This document shows positions 57,279 to 64,000 of a DNA stretch of 64,000 nucleotides, one piece after another. The stretch covers positions 1 to 64,000 of the forward strand of contig JAGXHU010000077.1 of assembly GCA_024636015.1 (NCBI GenBank), in the 5' to 3' direction. The position numbers and the translations under genes were made by a program. The notes beneath the pieces are model-generated. The model did not search any database and was not told the origin of the DNA. It saw nothing but the letters and a program-made list of their open reading frames with translations. Source of the DNA: Halothiobacillus sp. GTDB lineage: Bacteria > Pseudomonadota > Gammaproteobacteria > Halothiobacillales > Halothiobacillaceae. Numbering within the stretch: the first letter of the stretch is position 1; each line of letters opens with the position of its first letter.

Positions 57279-57308
57279 TTGACTAAACATTCAATAGAGT
57301 GATTGAAT
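57279..57308 (+). promoter_or_regulatory. promoter of the persulfide dioxygenase operon
   Basis: TTGACT (57279-57284), 18 bases, TTGAAT (57303-57308). The -35 element matches at 5 of 6 positions, the -10 at 4 of 6. The inverted repeat at 57286-57311 fills the spacer and the -10, a layout suited to repression. Confidence 0.5.
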
Positions 57309-57311
57309 GTT
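57286..57311. promoter_or_regulatory. perfect 10-base inverted repeat, putative ArsR-family operator
   Basis: AACATTCAAT (57286-57295), 6 bases, ATTGAATGTT (57302-57311). ArsR-family dimers typically bind such AT-rich TTCAA/TTGAA inverted repeats overlapping the promoter. The ArsR-rhodanese protein encoded as third gene of the operon downstream is the obvious candidate. Confidence 0.65.
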
Positions 57312-57359
57312 ATTCGTTACTCATGACAAAACCATCCTGTAACCTGGGGAGTGCTCAAT

Positions 57360-58088
57360 ATGTTTCTTGAACAAGTTGCCTGTGATAAATCCTCTTTAGC
57401 GTACCTATTCGGCTGCGCTGGCCAGAGTTTGGCCATGGCTGTCGACGTCCACGCCGGTGATGAAGACCGATTCGTGGCGATGGCTGAAGCGCGCGGCGTG
57501 AAAATCCAATATGTCGTCGACACCCACATTCATGCTGATCATATCTCTGGAGGACGGCAGCTGGCCGCACTGACCGGTGCACAGTACGCACTCCACGAAG
57601 GTGACCACAGCCTGCCTTTCGACTTTCTTCCGTTGGCCGATGGACAGACGCTCAAGATGGGGAATGTGTCGGCCCAGGTACTGCATACGCCCGGGCACAC
57701 CGATGATCATATTTGTCTGCTCGTCACCGACCACTCGCGGGGAGAGGAACCCTGGTTCGTCTTGACCGGACACGCGCTATTCGTCGGCAGTGTCGGCCGA
57801 CCCGACCTGCACGGACGCACACAGGAAATGGCCGAGCGACTCTATGATTCGTTGTTTGCCCGATTGTTGACGCAACCGGACTATCTGGAAATTCTGCCGG
57901 GTGCACAGGCCGGCAGTGTCTGCGGCGGCGGCATCAGTGGCAAACCCTGCTCCACCATCGGATTTGAAAAGCGTCATAACCCGACGCTAAGCAAATCACG
58001 CGAACAGTTCATTGAAGAAGTCAGCGCGGCGGTGCTCCCACCGGTCGATGAGATTCAAGCCATCATCAAAGCCAATACATCCCTCTGA
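57360..58088 (+). CDS. metallo-beta-lactamase-fold persulfide dioxygenase (ETHE1/Blh-like)
   Basis: 242 residues from ATG 57360, chosen over an upstream GTG (57351) because GGGGAG lies 8 bases before it. Motifs: DTHIHADHISGGRQL (metal site), VLHTPGHTDDHICL, and LTGHALFVGSVGRPDL, the last typical of ETHE1-like non-haem iron enzymes. These oxidise glutathione persulfide to sulfite in sulfide detoxification and sulfur oxidation. SVCGGGISGKPCSTIGFEKRHNP is a family C-terminal block. First gene of an operon with a YeeE/YedE transporter and an ArsR-rhodanese regulator. A glyoxalase II function is the less likely alternative. Confidence 0.88.
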   Translation: MFLEQVACDKSSLAYLFGCAGQSLAMAVDVHAGDEDRFVAMAEARGVKIQYVVDTHIHADHISGGRQLAALTGAQYALHEGDHSLPFDFLPLADGQTLKMGNVSAQVLHTPGHTDDHICLLVTDHSRGEEPWFVLTGHALFVGSVGRPDLHGRTQEMAERLYDSLFARLLTQPDYLEILPGAQAGSVCGGGISGKPCSTIGFEKRHNPTLSKSREQFIEEVSAAVLPPVDEIQAIIKANTSL

Positions 58089-58107
58089 TCCAGACAGGAG
58101 AACCATC

Positions 58108-59241
58108 GTGGATCCAGCTATTACCGGTTATTTATCCTGGGTGCTCGTCTTGTCGATCGTTTTCGGCCTGGCGGCTCAGTTTTCCCGTTTTTGCCTGCTG
58201 GGCGGGCTCAGCAGCTATCAGCAATCGCGGGACGGACGGCGCTTGGCGGTCTATCTGGCCGCCATTGGCGTTGCCATTCTGGCGACCACACTGATGCAAT
58301 CGGTCAGTGGCATTGATCTGGACAATACACGCCCCATGTATCGCTCGCCGGATTTTGCCTGGGGACGTTATTTGATTGGCGGCTTTGTGTTTGGGGTCGG
58401 TATGGTGTTGGCCCGGGGCTGCCCAGTACGCAGTCTCGTTAAAGTCACACAAGGCAACCTTCAGGCGCTGCTTGCGGTGATCGTGATGGCGCTCGGTGCC
58501 TACGCCATGACCCGTACCACCTTGTATGCCACGGCTTTTCTGCCCTGGGTGGGGAATTTGAGTACCAACCTGACTTCATTTGGCATTCAACATCAGGATC
58601 TGTCCAGCATTCTGGGGGGTGGCCGCGGGCTTTATTTGACTCTGGCGCTGGGCATCAGCGCCCTGTTGCTCTTTGTTTCCTGGCGCTGGCTCCCCCTGTG
58701 CGCCAATTGGCTGGGATGGCTGGGGGCGCTTTCGATCGGCGTCGTCGTGGGGCTCGCCTTTTGGGTCACCGGCGGATCCCTGGGACAAGCGGCGTCCGAT
58801 GCGGCTGAAATGATGAACAATCCGCAACAGGGATTGGGCTTGCAGTCATTCACCTTCAGCGCACCGATGGGCGATGTCGTCTATTACCTGCAACGTCCCA
58901 CCACATTCGCCGCAATTACTTTCGGTGTCGTAGCCGTCGCAGGACTTCTACTGGGCAGCCTGATCAGCACCCTCGTGCGGCGAGAGTTTCAGTGGTCCAT
59001 ACCACACTCCTGGCAGGAATGGGCCCGCACCGTTATCGGATCCCTGATGGTCGGCATCGGCAGCGTATTAGCGATGGGGTGCACCGTAGGCCACGGCCTC
59101 AGCGGCATCTCAACACTCGCATTGGGTTCGTTCATGGCACTCGCCGCCATCATGGCTGGCGCCTGGATCGCTTTGCGTATCGAGCGGCGATGGGTATCCA
59201 TGTGCGCGCCCGCCGGTTGTACAATACCGACATCACCTTGA
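58108..59241 (+). CDS. YeeE/YedE-family sulfur transporter
   Basis: 377 residues from GTG 58108 with AGGAG 7 bases before it; the open frame begins earlier, inside the previous gene. About nine or ten hydrophobic helices with two halves, each having a conserved cysteine motif: QFSRFCLLGG, ARGCPVRSLVK, and AMGCTVGHGLSGIST. Characterised members import thiosulfate (TsuA) or move related sulfur species along a path of cysteines. A pair PDO-YeeE is common in bacteria that deal with sulfide and polysulfide. The C-terminus has two more cysteines (CAPAGC). Confidence 0.86.
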   Translation: MDPAITGYLSWVLVLSIVFGLAAQFSRFCLLGGLSSYQQSRDGRRLAVYLAAIGVAILATTLMQSVSGIDLDNTRPMYRSPDFAWGRYLIGGFVFGVGMVLARGCPVRSLVKVTQGNLQALLAVIVMALGAYAMTRTTLYATAFLPWVGNLSTNLTSFGIQHQDLSSILGGGRGLYLTLALGISALLLFVSWRWLPLCANWLGWLGALSIGVVVGLAFWVTGGSLGQAASDAAEMMNNPQQGLGLQSFTFSAPMGDVVYYLQRPTTFAAITFGVVAVAGLLLGSLISTLVRREFQWSIPHSWQEWARTVIGSLMVGIGSVLAMGCTVGHGLSGISTLALGSFMALAAIMAGAWIALRIERRWVSMCAPAGCTIPTSP

Positions 59242-59270
59242 CCCGTCGGGGCTCCCATCGAGCCTCGCAT

Positions 59271-59957
59271 ATGCCTGGAGTCTTCGCACCCGTGGGATTT
59301 AAACAGCAACTCAACGATCAGTTCGCCCGCCTGGGTAAGGCCCTATCGAATGGACCTCGCCTCGAAATCCTGGAGTACCTCGCGCAAGCAGAGCGTTCGG
59401 TCGACCAACTCGCCACCTTGAGCGGGCTCAGTGTGGCCAACACTTCACAGCACCTGCAGCGCATGCACCAGATCGGGCTGGTCGCCTCACGGCGCCAGGG
59501 CAAGCAGATCTTCTACCGTCTGGCGGATGAGGATGTGGTGGAACTGCTCGCGATCCTGAAGCGGGTCGCCGAGCGTCATCTGCACGAGGTGCGCGACCTT
59601 ATCGACCGGCATCTCACGCACAGAGATAGTCTGGAGCCCTTGTCGGCCGAGGAGTTGATCGCCCGTTGCCGGGATGGTCTGGTCACCGTTCTGGATGTGC
59701 GACCCGCGGAGGAATATGCGGCCGGCCATGTACCCGGCGCAGTCAACGTCACCTTGGCGGATCTGGAACGCAAGATGACCGAACTCGATCCACAGCGTGA
59801 AATTGTGGCTTATTGCCGAGGAGCCTACTGCGCGCTGTCATTCGAGGCCATCGAACGACTTCGTGCGCATGGATTTCAAGCACGCCGACTGGCCGATGGC
59901 TTTCCGGAGTGGAAACTCGATCACCACCCGGTAGCGGTTGGGACCGAGGACGCCTGA
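59271..59957 (+). CDS. ArsR-family regulator fused to a rhodanese domain
   Basis: 228 residues from ATG 59271; a GTG at 59292 is possible, and the open frame further up lies over the transporter gene. Residues 12-100 are the winged helix (RLGKALSNGPRLEILEYLAQ, then SVANTSQHLQRMHQIGLV as recognition helix). The C-terminal 110 residues are a rhodanese domain (VTVLDVRPAEEYAAGHVPGAVNV) with active-site loop YCRGAYC. The DNA-binding part has no cysteine, unlike SqrR/BigR, so persulfide sensing would have to come through the rhodanese cysteines. Likely autorepressor of the operon via the inverted repeat at 57286-57311. Confidence 0.88.
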   Translation: MPGVFAPVGFKQQLNDQFARLGKALSNGPRLEILEYLAQAERSVDQLATLSGLSVANTSQHLQRMHQIGLVASRRQGKQIFYRLADEDVVELLAILKRVAERHLHEVRDLIDRHLTHRDSLEPLSAEELIARCRDGLVTVLDVRPAEEYAAGHVPGAVNVTLADLERKMTELDPQREIVAYCRGAYCALSFEAIERLRAHGFQARRLADGFPEWKLDHHPVAVGTEDA

Positions 59958-59999
59958 CGGCAATGGTGATAAATTTCAGGGAATGAATTTAAACCACAT

Positions 60000-60028
60000 A
60001 AAAACGCCGGGACTTGCCCGGCGTTTTT
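60000..60028. terminator. bidirectional terminator between the ArsR-rhodanese and cytochrome c genes
   Basis: AAAAACGCCGGG, 5 bases, CCCGGCGTTTTT. Perfect 12-base stem with A and T tracts for both convergent genes. Confidence 0.93.
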
Positions 60029-60048
60029 CATGGTACTGAACAGAAGGT

Positions 60049-60975
60049 TTATTCGGTCTCAGTGCCGTGCATTTTCTTCATGCCGATCGTGGAGATGAAG
60101 GCCGCCAGATCATGGATTTCATCGTCCGTGAGGTATTTGGCTTGCGGAATCATCGCATAGGAATTCGGCCCCATCTGCTGGCCCTTGCGGTACAGCTCAA
60201 GCAGAGACACCACCGAGTTCGCAGGCAAACCAGCCAGCTTCGGCGCGTTCAGCAGATGTCCACCCTCACCCCCAGCACCATGGCAAACGGCGCAGGAAGA
60301 GAAGTAGGCATGGCCACGTGCGACAGTTTCACTGGAGATGATCACAGCTGTCTTGGCCGGAGCGGGGGCCGCTGCGGGGGCTGCTGCTGTCGCCGGGGCC
60401 GGGGCGGGGGTTGCTGCTGTCGCTGCCGGGGCAGCAGCAGCCGTGTGACCGCCCAATTCGGCGATGTATGCCGCGAGGTTGGCAATATCAGTTTCGGACA
60501 GGTTGGCCACCTGAGGAGCCATGGTGCCGTAACGCGCACCACCCAGGTTGTGCTTCTTCAGGGTGTCCATGTCGCCTTTTTTGAAGGCGGTCAGGATCGT
60601 GTCGGCATCTGCTGCATTCAGTTTGGTCAGATCCGGGAACGCGCCCCCGTTACCTTTGCCGTCCATACCATGACAGGCAGCACATGAGGCAAATTTAGCT
60701 TTGCCGGCCGACGCATCGCCCCCTGCAGAGGCCGTTTTCTCGGCAGCAGGTGCAGGAGCGGGGCTGGCCGCAGGGGCTGACCCACTCGCTGTTGCGGCGG
60801 CGGGCGCAGCCGGTGTCGCGGGGTGATCGACAACCGTGGACTCAAATGAAGTACGGTCAACCACGTTAACCATCGCGTTCACCAAATAAAAAATCGGTGC
60901 CAGCAATAAAATTGCCGCCACGAAACCGATCAGCTTCGCGCTGGAATCAACCTTAGGGGTGTTACCTTGTGCCAC
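60049..60975 (-). CDS. membrane-anchored dihaem cytochrome c
   Basis: 308 residues from a GTG with complement 60973-60975, preceded by GGAGG; an upstream TTG is less likely. One N-terminal membrane helix (about 14-37) acts as an uncleaved anchor, then two class I cytochrome c domains on the periplasmic side, each after a long Ala/Pro-rich linker. Haem sites: C98-A-A-C101-H102 and C228-A-V-C231-H232; likely sixth ligands are Met152 (YGTMAP) and Met275 (SYAMIP). It should carry electrons from periplasmic sulfur oxidation or a bc1-type complex to a terminal oxidase; the partner is not in this window. Confidence 0.9.
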   Translation of the reverse strand: MAQGNTPKVDSSAKLIGFVAAILLLAPIFYLVNAMVNVVDRTSFESTVVDHPATPAAPAAATASGSAPAASPAPAPAAEKTASAGGDASAGKAKFASCAACHGMDGKGNGGAFPDLTKLNAADADTILTAFKKGDMDTLKKHNLGGARYGTMAPQVANLSETDIANLAAYIAELGGHTAAAAPAATAATPAPAPATAAAPAAAPAPAKTAVIISSETVARGHAYFSSCAVCHGAGGEGGHLLNAPKLAGLPANSVVSLLELYRKGQQMGPNSYAMIPQAKYLTDDEIHDLAAFISTIGMKKMHGTETE

Positions 60976-61115
60976 TGGAACCTCCAATACATAATCTAAA
61001 TGCCAAAAATAAACTTCGCCCGACTCGGAAAATTGGCGACAAAAACCATACCCCAGACAATGCGCACAGGCACCCCGGAATATCAGCTATATCCATAAGC
61101 CGGAAAGTATATAGT

Positions 61116-61142
61116 GATTATATGCCCTTGGCGCATATAATC
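61116..61142. promoter_or_regulatory. perfect 10-base inverted repeat between cytochrome c and recG genes
   Basis: GATTATATGC (61116-61125), 7 bases, GCATATAATC (61133-61142). Each arm contains a perfect TATAAT -10 hexamer, one facing each direction. No good -35 was found for either, so it reads best as a regulator operator over divergent promoters. It lies 27 bases before recG and 141 bases before the cytochrome gene. Confidence 0.6.
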
Positions 61143-61168
61143 GCTCAATAATCCATCATGTGAAGGCT

Positions 61169-63244
61169 ATGACACCGCACCGGTTGCCGCCCAAAGCGGA
61201 CACACTCATGGACCCCGTGGATCGGCTCGCTGGCGTAGGCAGTCGCGTGGCGGCCCAGTTGGCCCGACTGTCGATCCACCTCATTGGCGACCTGTTATGG
61301 CACCTGCCCCTGCGTTATGAGAATCGCGGGCAGATCCAGTCTCTCAGCCCCTATCTGATCGGCCAGTCTGCTCTGATTCATGTGACCATCCATGATGCGC
61401 GACCACTTCGCCGGGGCAAGGCGAGACAAGTGGCGCAGGGCTATGACGATATGGGTGAGATCACCCTGTGGCAGTTCGGACGTTTTGGCCCGACACTTCA
61501 GCCTGGTCAGCAGTACCTATTGTACGGCGAGATCCGCGCCGGTGCGCACGGCGGGCTGGAAATGGCCCAGCCCGAAATCATGCAGAGCGCCCAACACGAG
61601 GCCATTCTCGCCGTCTACCCAGGCACCGATGGTTTGAATCAGAGCAAGTTGCGCGCTTTGGTCGATCAAGCTCTGACTATTGCCTTGCAGGATATGGACG
61701 ATCTGCTCCCGTCGACGGTACGACGACGCGAAGGATGGCCCGGCCTGCTTGCTGCACTACAGCGCATCCATGTCCCCACCCTCTCGGAAGGAATTCCACA
61801 ACGATCGGACCCGGCGTTCGTGCGCCTGATCGTCGAAGAACTGCTGGCCCATTTGCTGGCCCTGCGATTGAGGCATCATGAGCTCACCCAAGAATGTGCG
61901 CACAAGCTTCCTTCTGGTGGTTCGTTGTATCAACGCCTCTTGCACAACCTGAGTTTTGAACCCACCCGAGCCCAGGCCCGGGTGCTGCAGGAAATTCATG
62001 CCGACCTCGATCGAACCGCACCCATGCTGCGTTTGGTACAGGGGGATGTTGGTTCGGGCAAAACCCTCGTCGCGGCCGGCGCCGCGCTGACAGCGATCGA
62101 ACAGGGCTATCAGGCGGCGCTCATGGCACCGACCGCCCTGCTGGCCGAACAGCACCATCGCAATTTTTCCCAATGGCTAACCCCACTGGGCGTCTCGGTG
62201 CATCTGCTTTCCGGTCAACAATCCGCCGCCGATCGCCGCGCCAATCTGGCCGCACTGGCCGATGGCCGGGCGCAGATGGTGATCGGCACGCACGCCCTGT
62301 TTCAAGAGCAGGTTCAATTCGACCGCCTGGCGCTCGTCATCGTGGACGAACAACACCGGTTCGGTGTGCATCAACGGCTCGCCCTCAGCGACAAAGGCAC
62401 CCGTCGGGATGGCGCGAGTATTCGGCCCCACCAACTCGTCATGACGGCGACCCCGATCCCCCGAACGCTCGCCATGAGTGCCTATGCAGACCTGGATATC
62501 TCGATCATCGACGAACTCCCGCCCGGCCGCAGCCCGATCACCACGGCACTGATCCGTGCCGACCGCCGGGACGATCTCATTGCACGCATCAGCGCGGTAT
62601 GCGACAGCGGTCGACAAGCCTATTGGGTATGCCCGCTGGTCGAAGACTCCGAACGTATCGAGGCGCAAGCCGCCGAGTCCACTGCCACAGCTTTGAGAGA
62701 GGCACTGCCACATCTGCGTATCGGCCTCGTGCATGGGCGCATGTCCTCGACGGATAAAAATCGGGAGATGGCCCAATTCAAGGCACACGAATATGATCTG
62801 CTGGTCGCCACCACGGTGATCGAGGTCGGGGTGGACGTCCCCAATGCCTCGCTGATGATTATCGAAAATGCCGATCGCATGGGACTCGCCCAATTGCACC
62901 AGCTGCGCGGTCGGGTCGGACGCGGCGCGACGGCTTCGTTTTGCATCCTGCTGTTCGACGAACCGGTCTCGGACAAGGCCCGGACCCGGCTGGCCCTAAT
63001 GCGGGAAACCCAGGACGGTTTCCGGTTGGCCGAAGCCGACCTCGAACAACGGGGCCCCGGCGAGATTCTGGGCACCCGCCAGACTGGCCTCGCCCGTTTG
63101 CGGGTTGCCGATCTGATCCTGGACGAGCATTGGTTGGAACTCGCCCGCAACCTTGCAGACGAATTGATCGCCGAGAACCATCCGCACAAGGATGCCCTGA
63201 TCCGCCGCTGGATCGGGGCGGCACAACAATACGGACAGGTCTGA
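61169..63244 (+). CDS. recG: ATP-dependent DNA helicase RecG
   Basis: 691 residues from ATG 61169; a GTG three codons upstream is an alternative. RecG remodels stalled replication forks and Holliday junctions. The N-terminal wedge domain includes the OB fold (ITLWQFGRFGPTLQPGQQYLLYGEI); helicase motifs follow: motif I GDVGSGKTLVA, Ia LMAPTALLAEQH, II IVDEQHRFG, III MTATPIPRTLA, then V EVGVDVPNASLM and VI QLRGRVGRG. The C-terminal RecG-specific block (LEQRGPGEILGTRQTGL) is present. Length and order are normal. Confidence 0.96.
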   Translation: MTPHRLPPKADTLMDPVDRLAGVGSRVAAQLARLSIHLIGDLLWHLPLRYENRGQIQSLSPYLIGQSALIHVTIHDARPLRRGKARQVAQGYDDMGEITLWQFGRFGPTLQPGQQYLLYGEIRAGAHGGLEMAQPEIMQSAQHEAILAVYPGTDGLNQSKLRALVDQALTIALQDMDDLLPSTVRRREGWPGLLAALQRIHVPTLSEGIPQRSDPAFVRLIVEELLAHLLALRLRHHELTQECAHKLPSGGSLYQRLLHNLSFEPTRAQARVLQEIHADLDRTAPMLRLVQGDVGSGKTLVAAGAALTAIEQGYQAALMAPTALLAEQHHRNFSQWLTPLGVSVHLLSGQQSAADRRANLAALADGRAQMVIGTHALFQEQVQFDRLALVIVDEQHRFGVHQRLALSDKGTRRDGASIRPHQLVMTATPIPRTLAMSAYADLDISIIDELPPGRSPITTALIRADRRDDLIARISAVCDSGRQAYWVCPLVEDSERIEAQAAESTATALREALPHLRIGLVHGRMSSTDKNREMAQFKAHEYDLLVATTVIEVGVDVPNASLMIIENADRMGLAQLHQLRGRVGRGATASFCILLFDEPVSDKARTRLALMRETQDGFRLAEADLEQRGPGEILGTRQTGLARLRVADLILDEHWLELARNLADELIAENHPHKDALIRRWIGAAQQYGQV

Positions 63245-63395
63245 TGACAGCGCCACCGGCGTCAAACCGGAGGACATCGACGTATACATAGAAAAGGGCG
63301 TGCTCAATATCACGACCCCGAAGCGGTTCAACCACGCAGAATCAATGTACTGTCCGACCGAAACTGAACGGCAGATTCGCAATAGTTTGGTCTGA
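63243..63395 (+). pseudogene. decayed Hsp20 (small heat-shock protein) fragment
   Basis: In one frame the DNA reads DDSATGVKPEDIDVYIEKGVLNITTPKR, which closely resembles the central alpha-crystallin strands of Hsp20 proteins (GVKPEDIDVSVENGVLTI-type). It then runs out into unrelated sequence and stops at 63395. No start codon precedes the similarity, and the rest of the domain is missing, so it is a short remnant wedged between recG and the GGDEF gene. Confidence 0.6.
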
Positions 63396-63433
63396 ATCTC
63401 TGGAGAGAAAATGCGCCCCGCAGCAATGCTCGA

Positions 63434-64000
63434 CTACTGAATACCGAGCGTGCCCACTTGGTTACGACCGGCTGCCTTGGCCTGATACAGCCCCTTGTCG
63501 GCCAAATTGATCAGGGCGCTGGGCTCGCAAAATGCTGTCGGGCGCCATTCCCCCACCCCCAGGCTGGCGGTCACCACCGGCATCACCGAACTGGCTGGAT
63601 GTGGCAACGCCAGGTCCATAATGGCGCAGCGGACCCGTTCCGCAACACTGATGGCATCCGCCAGTGTCGTTTCGGGCAGAATGACAGCAAATTCCTCTCC
63701 GCCGTAGCGTGCGGCCAGATCCTTGGTTCGAAACAGCCCCGCGCTGACGGCCTTGGCCACCCGCATCAGGGCATGGTCGCCTGCCTCGTGCCCCAGTGAA
63801 TCGTTGAAGCGCTTGAAGAAGTCCACATCGATCAGAATCAGGGAAACCGGCGACCCTTCCTGCTGTGCGCGACGCCAGATTGTCATAAGGTACTCATCGA
63901 ACTTCCGCCGGTTCGCGATCGCGGTCAGCCCATCAATGTAGGAGAACTGCTTGAGCTGGCGATTGGCTTCAGCCAGTTGCTGCGTCACCTTGCGCAGATA
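63434..64000 (-). CDS. GGDEF-domain diguanylate cyclase (5' end outside window)
   Basis: The frame stays open through the right edge, so the N-terminus is missing; an internal GTG lies at 63988. The visible 189 residues start with a short coiled-coil (QLAEANRQLKQ) and then a complete GGDEF domain: DGLTAIANRRKFDEYL, DVDFFKRFNDSLGHEAGD and the active site RYGGEEF. A product-inhibition site RTKD stands five residues before GGEEF. It should make cyclic di-GMP from two GTP; the sensor part is outside the window. Confidence 0.92.
   Translation of the reverse strand, partial: YLRKVTQQLAEANRQLKQFSYIDGLTAIANRRKFDEYLMTIWRRAQQEGSPVSLILIDVDFFKRFNDSLGHEAGDHALMRVAKAVSAGLFRTKDLAARYGGEEFAVILPETTLADAISVAERVRCAIMDLALPHPASSVMPVVTASLGVGEWRPTAFCEPSALINLADKGLYQAKAAGRNQVGTLGIQ

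Noticed and set aside
58992-59270. N-terminal extension of the ArsR-rhodanese frame
   Set aside because: It lies over the YeeE/YedE gene in another frame and is Arg/His-rich; the family domain starts near 59300.
60342-60900. Pro/Ala/Gln-rich frames over the cytochrome c linkers
   Set aside because: They come from the repetitive Ala/Pro codons of the linkers read in other frames.

Overview
The window reads as one contiguous chromosomal segment of a gammaproteobacterium. The gene content suggests a sulfur-oxidising, probably autotrophic, Halothiobacillus-like organism. That placement is inferred from gene content (persulfide dioxygenase with a YeeE/YedE sulfur transporter and an ArsR-rhodanese regulator, three DsrE-type domains, membrane-anchored dihaem cytochrome c, amylosucrase, succinylase-branch dap genes), not from a marker phylogeny. 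No insertion sequence, prophage, plasmid or CRISPR array was seen.

Layout. 1-8.2 kb: housekeeping genes on the + strand (ClC channel cut by the window edge, Tat/lipoprotein thioredoxin, map, glnD, RluA-type pseudouridine synthase, dapC). 8.2-12.4 kb: dadA and two OprB-type porins. Each porin is preceded by a nearly identical 13-base Fur-like element. 12.5-20.5 kb (- strand): a five-gene operon of fusion protein, HME-type RND pump, outer-membrane factor, response regulator and sensor kinase, with a TGACAG/CTGTCA operator-like cluster in front. 20.6-32.9 kb: dapD, aspS, DUF502, a chemoreceptor, an HPP/CBS pair, an AmpG-like permease, ycgL, a lipoprotein, aroB and damX.

33.0-39.8 kb is the most interesting part. 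An ECF sigma factor gene overlaps a gene for a membrane anti-sigma factor whose periplasmic half is a DsrE-like domain. Divergently transcribed are two tandem copies of a cassette made of an exported DsrE-like protein followed by a 16-strand-type porin. The sigma gene and both cassettes each carry the same promoter, GGAAT, exactly 17 bases, then CGTC. This points to a self-regulated ECF regulon whose sensor and target proteins share one fold. A solute-binding protein gene follows behind its own terminator.

40-54.5 kb: gltB, amylosucrase, tRNA-Phe, then one long run hisB-hisH-hisA-hisF-hisI-hisE-tatA-tatB-tatC-gpmI. 54.5-60 kb: fetAB-type ABC transporter, an MFS permease, and divergently the sulfur operon persulfide dioxygenase - YeeE/YedE - ArsR/rhodanese. 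A perfect inverted repeat sits over the promoter of that operon. 60-64 kb: dihaem cytochrome c, recG, a decayed Hsp20 fragment, and a GGDEF protein cut by the right edge. Coordinates and starts were read by eye. Family calls rest on motifs remembered from the families; no database search was run.
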